DNA of 64,000 bases from Williamsia soli (GCF_017377795.1 NZ_JAFRDR010000004.1:248001-312000); one strand, 5' to 3'. Shown: positions 43,929 to 54,257, counted from the stretch's first letter. The notes: generated by a model not told the origin, from the letters alone. Numbers and translations are program-made.

Positions 43929-44702
43929 ATGAGCCCACCGGTGTTCTGGGTCGATGTGGTTCCCGGTGCGGAGTCCCTGGTGCGACTGGACGGCGACGAA
44001 GGTCGTCACGCGGTGACCGTGACCAGACTGATCGCGGGAGAACGGATCATCGTTTCCGACGGTGCCGGCACTGCCGGGCTCTGTGAAGTGGTCCACACCG
44101 TCGGGAAGAGTTCGCTCGAGGCCAGGGTTCTCGAGGTCGCCGTGACGCCGGCGCCGACGCCGACCGTGACGATCGTGCAGGCACTGCCCAAGTCGGAGCG
44201 TTCGGAGCTGGCCGTCGACCTCGCCACCGAGGCGGGCGTGGATGCGATCGTGCCGTGGCAGAGTGCACGCTGTGTGTCGAAGTGGGTTGGTCCCAAAGCG
44301 GAAAAAGGGGTTGCCAAGTGGCAGTTTGCCGCCAGGGCGGCAGCCAAACAGAGCCGACGCGCCTACATCCCCGAAATCTCACCCCTTGCCACCACCAAGG
44401 ACGTTGCCGCGAGAGCCCAGTCCGTGATCGATGGCGGCGGTGTGGTCGCGGTGCTCCACGAGGGAGCGGCGACGAGTCTTTCCGCGCTTCCGCTGGCGAC
44501 GGCGACGCAGATCATGCTCGTGGTCGGACCTGAAGGTGGACTGGACGTTTCCGAGATCGCAGCGCTGACCGCGGTCGGCGCGACCTCGGTCCTGCTCGGT
44601 CCCGAGGTGCTGCGCACCTCCAGTGCGGGGGCCGTAGCCCTGGGAGCGATCGGTGCGTTGACGTCCAGGTGGAATGTCGGGCCGGGCTGGCGTGCACCAT
44701 GA
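43929..44702 (+). CDS. rsmE: 16S rRNA (uracil(1498)-N3)-methyltransferase RsmE
   Basis: 257 residues. SPOUT methyltransferase: N-terminal PUA-like domain (DEGRHAVTVTRLIAGERIIV) and the C-terminal knot with LVVGPEGGLDVSEIAAL and LGPEVLRTSSAGAVAL. Methylates U1498 of 16S rRNA with SAM. Starts nine bases after the dnaJ2 stop and overlaps the next gene by ATGA. Confidence 0.95.
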   Translation: MSPPVFWVDVVPGAESLVRLDGDEGRHAVTVTRLIAGERIIVSDGAGTAGLCEVVHTVGKSSLEARVLEVAVTPAPTPTVTIVQALPKSERSELAVDLATEAGVDAIVPWQSARCVSKWVGPKAEKGVAKWQFAARAAAKQSRRAYIPEISPLATTKDVAARAQSVIDGGGVVAVLHEGAATSLSALPLATATQIMLVVGPEGGLDVSEIAALTAVGATSVLLGPEVLRTSSAGAVALGAIGALTSRWNVGPGWRAP

Positions 44703-45481
44703 AACGCGTCAAACTCGCTTACGGCGAACGTAACTCGCAGTTCGGGCACCTCTACCTTCCGCCCGCCCCCGGTGACGGACCGGTTCCGCTCGTCGTGCTG
44801 GTGCACGGCGGATACTGGAGTACCGAGTTCGCTCTCACGATCGAGTCCGCCATCGCCAGAGACCTCGCCGACCGCGGGGCGATCGTGTGGAACATCGAGT
44901 ACCGCAGGGTAGGGGAAGACGGCGGCGGATGGCCGCGGACCGGCAACGACGTGATCGCAGCGCTCTCGGCCCTCGACGCCCCGGTTCGATATGCCCTGCC
45001 GGAGGACATCGCCGGCCGGGTTGCCTGGTCGGACGTCAGCGTGATCGGTCATTCCGCAGGAGGACAGCTCGCCGTCTGGGCGGTGTCCCGGTTGGGGGCG
45101 AAGACGAAGCGGGCCGCAGTCACCACCGTCATCGCTCAAGCCGCGGCGCTGGACCTGTGCTTCCGTGATCGTCCGGCCCGACCATCGCTCCGGGCACTCA
45201 TGGGGGCATCGATCGCGCAGGCGCCCCAGCTCTACGCCGACGCCTCACCCGTGGATCAACCACCGTTTCCCGCCCATGTGGTGGCCATCCACGGCGACCT
45301 CGACACCTCCTTGCCCGCCGAGATCAGCCGGGACTATGTTCGCCGGGCATCGGCCGCCGGTCAGTCCGCGGAATTGATCATCGTCGCTGGTGAGGGCCAC
45401 GACGTGTTCGTCGATCCACGCAGTCGCGGCCACCTCGAGACCGTCCGTGTCCTCGGATTGCCGCGTCGGACGAAATATTGA
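44699..45481 (+). CDS. Alpha/beta hydrolase (esterase/lipase-like)
   Basis: 260 residues. LVVLVHGGYWS oxyanion region, nucleophile Ser in VIGHSAGGQLAVW, late Asp/His in HGDLDTSLP and GEGHDVFVDP. HGGYW is typical of the kynurenine formamidase/esterase-like group. Start ATG 44699 overlaps the rsmE stop. It is embedded in a housekeeping operon but has no known partner role. Confidence 0.88.
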   Translation: MKRVKLAYGERNSQFGHLYLPPAPGDGPVPLVVLVHGGYWSTEFALTIESAIARDLADRGAIVWNIEYRRVGEDGGGWPRTGNDVIAALSALDAPVRYALPEDIAGRVAWSDVSVIGHSAGGQLAVWAVSRLGAKTKRAAVTTVIAQAAALDLCFRDRPARPSLRALMGASIAQAPQLYADASPVDQPPFPAHVVAIHGDLDTSLPAEISRDYVRRASAAGQSAELIIVAGEGHDVFVDPRSRGHLETVRVLGLPRRTKY

Positions 45482-45506
45482 GGCGAAACAGGGCGTTCGG
45501 TGGACG

Positions 45507-45512
45507 TAGAAT
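45507..45512 (+). promoter_or_regulatory. Possible -10 element for phoH
   Basis: TAGAAT lies about 43 bases before the phoH start in the 73-base gap after the hydrolase gene; the -35 is not recognisable. A separate GCAGGAG ribosome site sits closer to the GTG. Confidence 0.35.
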
Positions 45513-45554
45513 CGTGGCACAAGCATCACTGGCAGAGCAGGAGAAGCAACTTTC

Positions 45555-46622
45555 GTGAGAGATGACAACAGCGCAACCCGGGCTGATCACAGCGCGGCCG
45601 GGAGTCAGGTGCGCGGCGCGGTGACCACAACGCTCGAAGTGTCGCCCGATGTCATTTTCGGACTGCTCGGTGCCGGCGACAAGAACCTCCGTGAACTCGA
45701 ATCGCATCTCGCGGCCGACATCCACGTGCGCGGCAACGCGGTGAAGTTCACCGGCGAACCGGCGGACGTGGCGATCGCTGAGCGAGTCGTGTCCGAACTG
45801 GTGTCCGTGGTCCGTCGCGGTACGGAGCTGAACCCCGATCTCGTGCGGCACAGCGTCCGTATGCTCACCGACGGCTCCGGGGAATCCCCGGCCGAGGTGC
45901 TGAGCCTGGACATCCTCTCCCGGCGCGGCAAGACCATTCGGCCCAAGACGCTCAATCAGAAGCACTACGTGGACGCCATCGACAAGAACACGATCGTGTT
46001 CGGGATGGGACCGGCGGGTACGGGTAAGACCTATCTCGCGATGGCCAAGGCGGTCCAGTCGTTGCAGAGGAAAGAGGTCAGCCGGATCATCCTGACCAGG
46101 CCCGCCGTGGAGGCGGGCGAGCGACTCGGATTCCTGCCCGGCACGCTGCACGACAAGATCGACCCGTATCTACGCCCGCTCCACGACGCCCTGCACGACA
46201 TGATGGACCCGGAGGCGATCCCGAAGCTGATGGAGGCCGGTGTCATCGAGGTCGCGCCACTGGCCTACATGCGTGGCCGCACCCTGAACGACGCGTTCAT
46301 CATCCTCGACGAGGCGCAGAACACGACCGCCGAGCAGATGAAGATGTTCCTCACCAGGCTCGGATTCGGCTCGAAGATCGTCGTCACCGGCGACGTCACC
46401 CAAGTCGACCTCCCATCGGGTGGCTCGGAGAGTGGTTTACGGGCCGCGGCGCGCATCCTCGAGGGCATCGAGGACATCCAGTTCTCGCAACTGACGAGTG
46501 CCGACGTGGTGCGGCACCGCCTGGTCGCCGACATCGTCGACGCGTACGGCAGGGAAGAGGCCACCAACGAGCTGCACGGCAATCGCGCCCAGCGGCGCGC
46601 CGGCGGTGGACGCAGCCGATGA
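45555..46622 (+). CDS. phoH: PhoH-family ATPase
   Basis: 355 residues. N-terminal KH-like segment (about 15-90), then a helicase-superfamily P-loop domain: [14 protein letters not shown] (Walker A), [11 protein letters not shown] (Walker B) and [11 protein letters not shown]. It neighbours ybeY and era, a cluster linked to ribosome and RNA maturation. GTG start with AGGAGAAG upstream. Confidence 0.93.
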   Translation: MRDDNSATRADHSAAGSQVRGAVTTTLEVSPDVIFGLLGAGDKNLRELESHLAADIHVRGNAVKFTGEPADVAIAERVVSELVSVVRRGTELNPDLVRHSVRMLTDGSGESPAEVLSLDILSRRGKTIRPKTLNQKHYVDAIDKNTIVFGMGPAGTGKTYLAMAKAVQSLQRKEVSRIILTRPAVEAGERLGFLPGTLHDKIDPYLRPLHDALHDMMDPEAIPKLMEAGVIEVAPLAYMRGRTLNDAFIILDEAQNTTAEQMKMFLTRLGFGSKIVVTGDVTQVDLPSGGSESGLRAAARILEGIEDIQFSQLTSADVVRHRLVADIVDAYGREEATNELHGNRAQRRAGGGRSR

Positions 46623-46650
46623 GGATCCCTGCCGATGCCTGGAGGCAGTC

Positions 46651-47205
46651 GTGAGTATTGAGGTATCGAACGAGTCCGGTGTCGAGGTGCCGGAGGAGAT
46701 GCTGATCGACGTCGCGACCTTCGCTCTCGGTCGTATGGACGTGCATCCGGCCGCGGAACTGTCGATGGTGCTCGTGGACAACGAGACGATGGCCGAACTC
46801 CACATGCGGTGGATGGACCTGCCCGGGCCGACCGACGTCATGAGTTTCCCGATGGACGAGCTCAGTCCCGGAGGCCGCCCCGACACCGCCGGTCCCGGAC
46901 CGTCGATGCTCGGCGACATCGTGTTGTGTCCCGAGTTCGCGGCGGAGCAGGCCGCGACGGCGCGGCACTCGACCGATCACGAGCTGTCGGTGCTGACTGT
47001 GCACGGCGTACTGCATCTCCTGGGGTTCGATCACGCCGAACCCGAGGAAGAAAAGGCGATGTTCGGCCTGCAGGGGCAGATCATCGAGGATTGGTACGAC
47101 GACCGCCGCGCTCGTGCCCGCGCCGCCCGGATGGCCGAAAAAGACGCAAAACTGCTGCACAGTACTGGTTTCGGAGAAAACACCCCGGACTCCGGGGAGA
47201 GCTGA
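46651..47205 (+). CDS. ybeY: Endoribonuclease YbeY
   Basis: 184 residues. The zinc motif [17 protein letters not shown] (pattern HGxLHLxGxDH) is intact, as is [11 protein letters not shown]. Needed for 16S rRNA 3' processing and ribosome quality control. The GTG at 46651 ([10 protein letters not shown]) has GGAGG five bases before it; a longer reading overlapping phoH is not credible. Confidence 0.95.
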   Translation: MSIEVSNESGVEVPEEMLIDVATFALGRMDVHPAAELSMVLVDNETMAELHMRWMDLPGPTDVMSFPMDELSPGGRPDTAGPGPSMLGDIVLCPEFAAEQAATARHSTDHELSVLTVHGVLHLLGFDHAEPEEEKAMFGLQGQIIEDWYDDRRARARAARMAEKDAKLLHSTGFGENTPDSGES

Positions 47206-47211
47206 TCAACC

Positions 47212-48696
47212 GTGTTGTCTGACGTGTTACCACTGCTTGCCGCAGTGGCGCTCGTGCCTATCGGCGGGTTGTTCGCCGCCATCGACAATGCCTTGATGAC
47301 AGTGTCGCCCGCCCGCGTCGACGATCTCATCAAGGACGGCAGGCCGGGTGCGCGCAGACTGCGCGAGGTGCTCTCCGACCGGCCGAAGTACGTGGCGTTG
47401 ACGGTCCTCTTGCGCATCGGATGTGAAACGGCCGCAACGGTATTCGCGGCGGTGTACGCGATCGGTGTGCTCGGGTCTCCCGGGGGGATCGTGGTGGCGA
47501 TAGCCGCGATGGCTGTGGTCAGTTACGTGATCATCGGCGTGGGTCCGCGCACTCTCGGTAGCCAGCACGCGTATTCGATCGCGGTGAACTCCGCTGCCGT
47601 GCTGCAGGCGATCGGCGTGCTGCTGACGCCGTTGACCCGGTTGCTCATCATGATCGGTAACGCGGTGACACCGGGTAAGGGATTCCGCAACGGACCGTTC
47701 GCCACCGAAGTCGAGCTTCGGGAAGTGGTCGACATGGCCGAGCTCACCGGCGTGGTCGCAGCAGGTGAGCGACGGATGATCCAGTCCGTATTCGACCTCG
47801 GCGACACGAGCGCTCGCGAGGTGATGGTTCCCCGCGGTGAGATGGTCTGGATCGAGGCGGACAAGACGGCCGCCCAGGCCACCTCCCTCGCGGTGCGCTC
47901 GGGCCACTCGCGGTTGCCGGTGATCGGTGAGAACCCGGACGACGTCCTGGGTGTCGTCTACCTCAAAGACCTCGTCCAACGTGGGTTGCCGCCGGCACAA
48001 CCGACCGCTGTCGAGGTACGCGAATTGATGCGCGAGCCCGAGTTCATCCCGGACTCCAAACCGCTCGACAAGGTGCTCGCCGACATGCAGCGTAGCCGGA
48101 ACCACATGGCGTTGCTGGTGGACGAATACGGTGGCATCGCCGGACTGGTCACCATCGAGGATGTACTGGAAGAGATCGTCGGTGAGATCAACGACGAGTA
48201 CGACACCGACGAGGTGCCGCCCATCGAGGCCCTCGACGACGAGTCCGGCGGTTATCGGGTGTCGTCGCGCCTGCCGATCGATGACCTGGCCGAGTTGTTC
48301 GACGTCGAGATCGAGGAAGACGAGGTCGAGACGGTCGGGGGCCTGTTCGGTCTGGTGCTGGGCCGGGTGCCCCTCCCCGGTGCGACTGTGACCCTGCACG
48401 GCCTGCAACTGTTGGCCGAAGGCGGCCCCAATCGTCAAGGGCGGGTGCGTATCACGTCGGTGATCGTGCACAAGGTGGTCGAGAAGGAACTAGAGAAGAA
48501 GAAGAAACGCAAGAAGAAGCGCGAAGAGCGCGCCGACGACGCCGCTGCCGCGCAGGCCGACGCCGATGCGGCGGACAACGCGGAGTCGGGCAGCCCGGAG
48601 AGGGATGACGATGCTGCGGCGCATGCGAGTTCCGATCAGCCGGACACCACCGGGACAGCCGAACGAACCACGCACTTACACGAGGAAGCGTCATGA
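47212..48696 (+). CDS. CNNM/CorC-family membrane protein with CBS pair (hemolysin family)
   Basis: 494 residues. N-terminal DUF21 membrane domain (about 1-150, three to four helices: [36 protein letters not shown]), two CBS domains ([33 protein letters not shown]), and the transporter-associated CorC_HlyC domain (about 340-420). Family members are linked to Mg2+/Co2+ efflux. The last ~75 residues are unusual: a Lys-rich run ([15 protein letters not shown]) followed by an acidic/Ala-rich tail. Overlaps the next gene by ATGA. Confidence 0.9.
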   Translation: MLSDVLPLLAAVALVPIGGLFAAIDNALMTVSPARVDDLIKDGRPGARRLREVLSDRPKYVALTVLLRIGCETAATVFAAVYAIGVLGSPGGIVVAIAAMAVVSYVIIGVGPRTLGSQHAYSIAVNSAAVLQAIGVLLTPLTRLLIMIGNAVTPGKGFRNGPFATEVELREVVDMAELTGVVAAGERRMIQSVFDLGDTSAREVMVPRGEMVWIEADKTAAQATSLAVRSGHSRLPVIGENPDDVLGVVYLKDLVQRGLPPAQPTAVEVRELMREPEFIPDSKPLDKVLADMQRSRNHMALLVDEYGGIAGLVTIEDVLEEIVGEINDEYDTDEVPPIEALDDESGGYRVSSRLPIDDLAELFDVEIEEDEVETVGGLFGLVLGRVPLPGATVTLHGLQLLAEGGPNRQGRVRITSVIVHKVVEKELEKKKKRKKKREERADDAAAAQADADAADNAESGSPERDDDAAAHASSDQPDTTGTAERTTHLHEEAS

Positions 48697-49022
48697 GCAC
48701 AGAGACGGCCGCACCAGAGCTCGATGACGAGGACCAGAAGTTGTTGACACTTGCCCGGGGCGCAATGGGTCGCGCCGAGGCGAAGACCGGCGCCGCGGTG
48801 CGCGACACCGATGGCCGGACCTATGCGGCAGCCCCGGTGACGCTGGCGGCGCTCGATCTGTCCGCTCTACAGGTGGCCGTGGCGATGGCCGTCTCTTCGG
48901 GAGCCCCGGGATTCGAGGCCGCGGTGTTGGTGGGAACAGCCGAAGGCGCCGGCGATCCGGGTCTGGCCGCGCTCGCCGAGGTCAGCGCCGATGCCTACGC
49001 GGTCATGGTCGCCGCCGTATGA
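48693..49022 (+). CDS. Cytidine deaminase-like protein without catalytic residues
   Basis: 109 residues, corresponding by position (between the CNNM gene and era) to Rv2365c of M. tuberculosis. It keeps a CDA-like layout ([33 protein letters not shown]) but contains no Cys or His at all, so it cannot bind the catalytic zinc. Overlaps both neighbours by four bases, indicating tight translational coupling to era. Function unknown; a structural or regulatory role is a guess. Confidence 0.8.
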   Translation: MSTETAAPELDDEDQKLLTLARGAMGRAEAKTGAAVRDTDGRTYAAAPVTLAALDLSALQVAVAMAVSSGAPGFEAAVLVGTAEGAGDPGLAALAEVSADAYAVMVAAV

Positions 49023-49933
49023 GCGACAACGAGTTCCGTTCAGGCTTCGTATGTTTTGTCGGCAGACCCAACACGGGCAAGTCGACGCTGACCAACGCAC
49101 TGGTGGGCGAGAAGATCGCGATCACCTCGAGTCGTCCGCAGACGACGAGGCACACGATCCGCGGCATCGTCAATCGGGATGACACCCAATTGATCCTTGT
49201 CGACACCCCGGGTCTGCACCGCCCCCGGACTCTGCTGGGCAAGCGGCTCAACGACCTGGTGCGGGACACGTATTCGGAGGTCGACGCGATCGGACTCTGC
49301 ATCCCGGCCGACGAGAAGATCGGCCCCGGGGACCGCTGGATCGCCGAGCAGCTCAAGGAGATGGCGCCCAAGACCCCGATTGTCGGGCTGGTCACGAAGA
49401 TCGACAAGGTGAAGCCGGAGCGCATCGCGCAGCAGCTGATGGCGATCTCTGCTCTGCTCGGGCCGGATGCGGAGGTGGTGCCGGTCTCGGCAGTCAAAGG
49501 CAAGCAACTCGACGTCGTCGTGGACGTCTTCCGCGGCTTGATGGAACCGGGCCCGGCGTTCTACCCGGACGGCGAACTCACCGACGAGCCCGAAGAGACG
49601 TTGATGGCGGAGTTCATCCGGGAAGCAGCACTCGAGGGCATCCACGACGAGCTGCCGCACTCGCTGGCCGTGGTCATCGAGGAGGTCATCGAGCGCGAGC
49701 GCGACGACAACCAGACCCCGATGATCGATGTCCACGCGATTCTGTATGTCGAGCGCAGCAGCCAGAAGGGCATCATCATCGGCAAGCACGGCGCCAGACT
49801 CAAAGAGGTCGGGACCGTTGCCCGCAAGCAGATCGAGAAAGTGCTCGGCGCCAAGGTCTATCTCGATCTCCACGTGAAGATCGCCAAGGACTGGCAACGC
49901 GATCCGAAGCAGATGGGCAAGCTCGGTTTCTAG
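49019..49933 (+). CDS. era: GTPase Era
   Basis: 304 residues. GTPase motifs GRPNTGKST (G1), DTPGLH (G3) and TKID (G4); C-terminal KH domain with IIIGKHGARLKEVG. Binds the 3' end of 16S rRNA in 30S assembly. Clusters with ybeY and phoH. Confidence 0.97.
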   Translation: MSDNEFRSGFVCFVGRPNTGKSTLTNALVGEKIAITSSRPQTTRHTIRGIVNRDDTQLILVDTPGLHRPRTLLGKRLNDLVRDTYSEVDAIGLCIPADEKIGPGDRWIAEQLKEMAPKTPIVGLVTKIDKVKPERIAQQLMAISALLGPDAEVVPVSAVKGKQLDVVVDVFRGLMEPGPAFYPDGELTDEPEETLMAEFIREAALEGIHDELPHSLAVVIEEVIERERDDNQTPMIDVHAILYVERSSQKGIIIGKHGARLKEVGTVARKQIEKVLGAKVYLDLHVKIAKDWQRDPKQMGKLGF

Positions 49934-49984
49934 ATCTGTCAGGCCGTAGGACAGGACCGAGAACGGCAGGGTTCAATATCCCGT

Positions 49985-51364
49985 ATGGGAGATCCTGAGC
50001 GGGGCGAGTCCGAGCTTAACCACGAACGCCCGCCAGGCGCGCTGGATCTCGGTGTCCAGCAGGCGCTGCGGTCGTGGAAGCTGTGGATTCTGCCGCTGGC
50101 GGTCGTCGTCGGTGTGATGGGACTGCTCGGCGCGATGTACATGGCGCCCGTCGTCAATCCACAGGAGCACCTGACCGATTACCCGATCGTGATCGTCAAC
50201 GACGACGTCGGTGCGCCGGAACCCGGTGGCGGTGCGGAGCAGAACCTCGGCGCACAGCTGGTCGACGGTTTCAGGAGCAGCGTCGAGAAGCAGTATCCCG
50301 GAAAGTTCGACCTCGAAGTGGTCGACCGGAACACCGCACTGACCCGCCTGGACAACGCGCAGGCTTACGGCGCCATGATGATTCCGAGCGACTTCAGCGC
50401 GTCGAGCTTCGCCTTCCTCGGCTCGGCCATCGGCAACGACAAGGTCGATCAACCTGTGATCGAGGTGCTGACCAATCCCGGGGTCGGTGCCATCGCGAAC
50501 GAGATCACCGCGACCTTCTTCACCCAGGCGATGCCGCAGTTGAACGAACAGTTCGGTCAGCAACTGACCGCGGCGCTCACCGCGCAAACCGACGCTGCGG
50601 GCGTGAGGATCACCGGTGCCGGCCTGACCGGCATAGCGAACCCCATCGACGTGCAGGTCAGTGCGGCGAACCCACTGCCTGACAACGCCGGTAGTGGCCT
50701 GACCGCGTTCTATTACGCACTGCTGCTGATCCTGGCGGGTTTCACCGGCACCATGATCATCCAGACCATCATCGACGGTCGGCTCGGATTCGGCCCCATC
50801 GAGTTGGGGCCCGTCTACGAGCTCAGAAAGCGCATACCCATCTCCAGGCTGGGGACGCTGGTGGTCAAGTGGTGGACCGTCTTCCTGGTCGCGTTGATCA
50901 TGTCGGCGCTCTTCGTGGGGATCTGTACCTGGGTGGGCATGTACACCCCGAACAAGATGGCGCTCTGGATGTTCGGAGTGCTGGTCATCACCGCGGTCGG
51001 TGTGATGGCGACGTCGATCATCGCGATCTTCGGCAGTGCCGGGCTGATCATCAATCTCGTGTTCTTCGTGATCCTGGGACTGCCGACCTCCGGCGGCACC
51101 GTGCCGTTGGAAGCCGAGGCCGGATTCTTCCGCGGACTGGCGGTGATCGAGCCGCTGCATCAGGCGTTCATGGGTGCCCGGTCGATTCTCTTCTTCGACG
51201 CCAACGCCGCCGCCGGTCTGGGCAACGCCCTGATCATGTTCTCGATCTTCCTGGTGGTCGGGCTGGTGATCGGTCCGATCGCCTGCATCTTCTATGACCG
51301 TAAGGGGCTGATCCGGCGGCCACCGGAGCCGATCGCAGCGCCTGCCCATGCCGCCGACGCCTGA
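49985..51364 (+). CDS. YhgE/Pip-like (DUF3533) membrane protein
   Basis: 459 residues. One N-terminal helix (LWILPLAVVVGVMGLLGAMY), a large extracytoplasmic domain (about 55-230) beginning LTDYPIVIVNDDVGAP, then about five to six C-terminal helices, the layout of ABC-2-type YhgE/Pip proteins. No ATPase partner is adjacent. It is an extra gene in the otherwise conserved era-recO interval. Weak ribosome site before the ATG. Export role is inferred from the family. Confidence 0.85.
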   Translation: MGDPERGESELNHERPPGALDLGVQQALRSWKLWILPLAVVVGVMGLLGAMYMAPVVNPQEHLTDYPIVIVNDDVGAPEPGGGAEQNLGAQLVDGFRSSVEKQYPGKFDLEVVDRNTALTRLDNAQAYGAMMIPSDFSASSFAFLGSAIGNDKVDQPVIEVLTNPGVGAIANEITATFFTQAMPQLNEQFGQQLTAALTAQTDAAGVRITGAGLTGIANPIDVQVSAANPLPDNAGSGLTAFYYALLLILAGFTGTMIIQTIIDGRLGFGPIELGPVYELRKRIPISRLGTLVVKWWTVFLVALIMSALFVGICTWVGMYTPNKMALWMFGVLVITAVGVMATSIIAIFGSAGLIINLVFFVILGLPTSGGTVPLEAEAGFFRGLAVIEPLHQAFMGARSILFFDANAAAGLGNALIMFSIFLVVGLVIGPIACIFYDRKGLIRRPPEPIAAPAHAADA

Positions 51365-51414
51365 GGACGCATGTCGCGGACCACTTCGTCGGTGGTCGGT
51401 GGAAGAATGACCCG

Positions 51415-52242
51415 GTGAGGTTGTATCGAGATGAGGCAGTCGTGCTTCGCCAGCACAAGCTGGGGGAGGCCGACCGCATCATCACGCTGCTCACCAAGGA
51501 GCACGGTCTCGTTCGCGCGGTCGCCAAGGGTGTGCGGCGTACCCGCTCGAAGTTCGGAGCGCGCCTCGAACCGTTCGCCCACGTCGACGTCCTGCTGCAT
51601 CCGGGCCGCAACCTCGACATCGTCACTCAGGTGTACAGCCTCGACACCTTCGCCTCGGCCATCGTGTCCGACTACGGCCGATACACCACGGCCTGCGCGA
51701 TCCTGGAAACCGCGGAGCGGCTCGCCGGAGAAGAGCGGGCCCCGGCCGCTCGGCTCCAGCGGTTGACGGTCGGCGCGCTACGGGCGGTCGCAGGCGGCGA
51801 GCGTCCCAAAGAACTCGTCCTCGACGCCTTCTTGCTCAGGGCCATGGATTTCGCCGGTTGGATGCCTGCCTTGGAGAACTGCGCACGCTGTGGCGATTCC
51901 GGGCCTCACCGCGCTTTTCACGTCGCCGTCGGTGGAGCGGTCTGTGTGCACTGTCGACCTCCTGGCGCGGCCACTCCGTCACCCGGGGTCCTGGATCTGA
52001 TGGATGCGCTCTACCGTGGCCAGTGGGAACACACCACCGAGGTGACCGAGTCGGCTCGTCGGCAGGCCAGTGGCCTCACCGCGGCGCATCTGCAGTGGCA
52101 TCTGGAGCGCCAACTGCGCACGCTGCCGTTGATCGAGCGCGAGGCGCCGCACCGCGGTCTCACCTTCTCCGGTGTGAACGCCGACACCGGAAGAAAGGAC
52201 GCACGTGATCCAGCGACGGCGCAACACGGCGCAGCAAGCTGA
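51415..52242 (+). CDS. recO: DNA repair protein RecO
   Basis: 275 residues. N-terminal OB fold ([21 protein letters not shown]), helical middle and a Cys motif (NCARCGDSG...CVHC) for zinc. Loads RecA with RecR at ssDNA gaps. GTG start with no Shine-Dalgarno; AAGAAT stands seven bases upstream, compatible with a leaderless message. Its end overlaps uppS by 38 bases. Confidence 0.94.
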   Translation: MRLYRDEAVVLRQHKLGEADRIITLLTKEHGLVRAVAKGVRRTRSKFGARLEPFAHVDVLLHPGRNLDIVTQVYSLDTFASAIVSDYGRYTTACAILETAERLAGEERAPAARLQRLTVGALRAVAGGERPKELVLDAFLLRAMDFAGWMPALENCARCGDSGPHRAFHVAVGGAVCVHCRPPGAATPSPGVLDLMDALYRGQWEHTTEVTESARRQASGLTAAHLQWHLERQLRTLPLIEREAPHRGLTFSGVNADTGRKDARDPATAQHGAAS

Positions 52243-53029
52243 ACCGGTAGTACGTCAGATCCGGCCGCCCGATCCACACCCATCCGGCGCGCGTCCGCCT
52301 GCCATCCCGGCCGAGTTCGTGCCCAAGCACGTCGCACTGGTGATGGACGGCAACGGTCGGTGGGCGACCGACCGGGGTCTACCCCGCACCGAGGGGCACA
52401 AACGCGGCGAGGCGGTCCTGATGGACGCCGTCTGCGGTTGTATCGAACTCGGGGTCGGATGGCTGTCGGCCTATGCGTTCTCCACCGAGAACTGGAGTCG
52501 AAGCCCGGATGAGGTGAAGTTCCTGATGGGCTTCAACCGCGATGTGATCCGCCGTAGGCGCGACGAGATGAACGAGATGGGTGTCCGGGTCCGCTGGGCG
52601 GGCCGTCGGCCAAGGCTGTGGCGCAGTGTCATTCGCGAACTCGAGATTGCTGAAGAACTCACCAAGGACAACACCGTGATGACTCTGACGATGTGCGTCA
52701 ACTACGGCGGCAGAGCGGAGATCGCCGACGCCGCCAAGGAGATCGCCCGCAGGGCTGCTGCAGGCACCCTCGACCCCGAGCGGATCACCGAGGCGTCCTT
52801 CGCGCGTTACCTCGACGAACCCGACATGCCCGACGTCGACCTGTTCCTGCGCCCGTCGGGAGAGCAGCGCATCTCCAACTTCCTGCTGTGGCAGTCCGCA
52901 TACGCCGAAATGGTGTACCAGCACAAGCTGTTTCCCGACTTCGATCGTCGAGACCTGTGGGAGGCCTGCATCGAGTACGCCAGCCGCGACCGTCGCTTCG
53001 GCGGGGTACCGGGGTCGTCCGGTGGCTGA
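52205..53029 (+). CDS. uppS: Isoprenyl (decaprenyl) diphosphate synthase, cis-type
   Basis: 274 residues. Catalytic Asp in [14 protein letters not shown], then [24 protein letters not shown] and [19 protein letters not shown]. Makes the C50-C55 lipid carrier for cell wall polymers. Corresponds to Rv2361c by position. GTG start at 52205 with AAAGGA before it. Confidence 0.95.
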   Translation: MIQRRRNTAQQAEPVVRQIRPPDPHPSGARPPAIPAEFVPKHVALVMDGNGRWATDRGLPRTEGHKRGEAVLMDAVCGCIELGVGWLSAYAFSTENWSRSPDEVKFLMGFNRDVIRRRRDEMNEMGVRVRWAGRRPRLWRSVIRELEIAEELTKDNTVMTLTMCVNYGGRAEIADAAKEIARRAAAGTLDPERITEASFARYLDEPDMPDVDLFLRPSGEQRISNFLLWQSAYAEMVYQHKLFPDFDRRDLWEACIEYASRDRRFGGVPGSSGG

Positions 53030-53427
53030 TGTCGACGACGGACCAAGCCTGATCGCCCGCACCGCGGCAGTGTTGTCCACGCAGATGTCGGTACAGCCCG
53101 GCGAGGACGACTCGCTGACGGTATATCACCAGGGCACCGTCGTCTCGATACGAGCGCTGGCGCTCGCACCCGGCCTCGAGGTGCTGTCGCTGACCCAGGT
53201 ACTGGCCTGGGATCTACCGGTCACCGAGCAGTTGCGAAACGACGTCGAGGCGGCCTCGAGTGCGTCGAACTTCGGGACGATCAAGCTCGCAGTCAACGAG
53301 GTGACAGCGGATGTGCTGCTGCACTACACCCTTTCCTGCCAGCACACTCAGCGATGAGGCCCTGGCCACGATGCTGATGATGGTGCTCGGTGCAGGTGCC
53401 GATGTGGGTGTGAGCATCCGCGGCTAG
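53022..53427 (+). pseudogene. YbjN-like protein gene with a one-base frameshift
   Basis: Homologue by position of Rv2360c. The first frame runs from GTG 53022 to about 53330 (...ADVLLHYT) and then hits TGA at 53357. Removing one C from the CCC run at 53329-53331 lets it continue FPASTLSDEALATMLMMVLG to TAG at 53427, giving about 134 residues, a sensible family length. The shift sits in the CCCTTTCC run, so a sequencing or assembly error is as likely as a real mutation. Function of the family is unclear. Confidence 0.78.
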
Positions 53428-53456
53428 CCCGTCATCGGAAGGGGCTTGGTCAACGC

Positions 53457-53870
53457 CTAGGCGCAGGAGTTGCAGCGCCCGAAAACCTCGACGGTGTGAC
53501 TGATTTCGGTGAACCCGTGTTCGGCGGCGACGTCGATCGCCCATTTCTCCACGACATCGGCCTGGACTTCGACGGTGTTCCCGCAGAGTCGGCAGACCAG
53601 GTGGTGGTGATGATGTCCGGTGGAACAGTGCCGGTACAGGCATTCGCCGGAGTCGGTGCGCAGAACGTCGACCTGGCCGGCATCGGCGAGAGCCTGCAGA
53701 TTGCGATAGACGGTGGTGAGCCCGATGGACTGTCCGGCGGCCTTGAGGTTGTCGTGCAGATCCTGTGCCGAGCGGAACTCGTCACTGCCGGCGAGTAATT
53801 CGGCGATCGCACTGCGCTGCTTGGTGGAACGCACCCCGGTCACCGGCCGCTGCTGCGTCTCCGAACTCAT
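53457..53870 (-). CDS. zur: Zinc uptake regulator (Fur family)
   Basis: 137 residues. Winged helix (STKQRSAIAELLAGSDEFRS, GLTTVYRNLQALADAGQVD), the His cluster STGHHHHHLVC, and two CxxC pairs (CRLCG; CNSC) for structural zinc. Represses zinc uptake and paralogous ribosomal protein genes when zinc is sufficient. Its ATG overlaps the smtB stop, matching the smtB-zur operon (Rv2358-Rv2359) of mycobacteria. Confidence 0.95.
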   Translation of the reverse strand: MSSETQQRPVTGVRSTKQRSAIAELLAGSDEFRSAQDLHDNLKAAGQSIGLTTVYRNLQALADAGQVDVLRTDSGECLYRHCSTGHHHHHLVCRLCGNTVEVQADVVEKWAIDVAAEHGFTEISHTVEVFGRCNSCA

Positions 53871-54223
53871 GACTTCAGCTCTTCATTGGCGTGAGCTATG
53901 GCGTCGGTGACGATGTGGGCGAGGTGGTCGTCGACCAGCGTGTAGAGCACCTCACGACCCGAGCGCTGGCCTTCGACGACGCCGGCTGACTTGAGGACTC
54001 GCAAGTGCTGGCTGATCAGGGGTTGCGGTACCGATAGGGCCCCCACCAACTCGTGGACGCACCGGCCACCGGTCAGCAGCTCCAGCACGATTGCGATCCG
54101 GACCGGGGCGGACAACGCCCGGAGGAGATCGCCTGCTGCGTCGAGGGCTTTCTTGTCGACGGCGGCCGATCCCGAGACATTGGTCGCCGGTTCGCTGCGG
54201 ACTGGCTGTGGGGTCACGAGCAC
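53867..54223 (-). CDS. smtB: Zinc-sensing ArsR/SmtB-family repressor
   Basis: 118 residues. Winged helix (ELVGALSVPQPLISQHLRVL, SAGVVEGQRSGREVLYTLVD) and a C-terminal helix with DDHLAHIVTDAIAHANEE, whose spacing (D-x-H-x10-H-x2-E) exactly matches the alpha-5 zinc site of SmtB. Zinc should release it from DNA and de-repress its operon, including zur. The start is a GTG at 54223. Confidence 0.93.
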   Translation of the reverse strand: MLVTPQPVRSEPATNVSGSAAVDKKALDAAGDLLRALSAPVRIAIVLELLTGGRCVHELVGALSVPQPLISQHLRVLKSAGVVEGQRSGREVLYTLVDDHLAHIVTDAIAHANEELKS

Positions 54224-54257
54224 TCCAAAATAGGCACTGTTTGATCGAGCAAGCTGT

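Noticed and set aside
49973-51349. 458-codon minus-strand frame opposite the YhgE/Pip-like gene
   Set aside because: Mirror frame of a clear membrane protein; Asp/His/Gln/Arg-rich with no recognisable domain.
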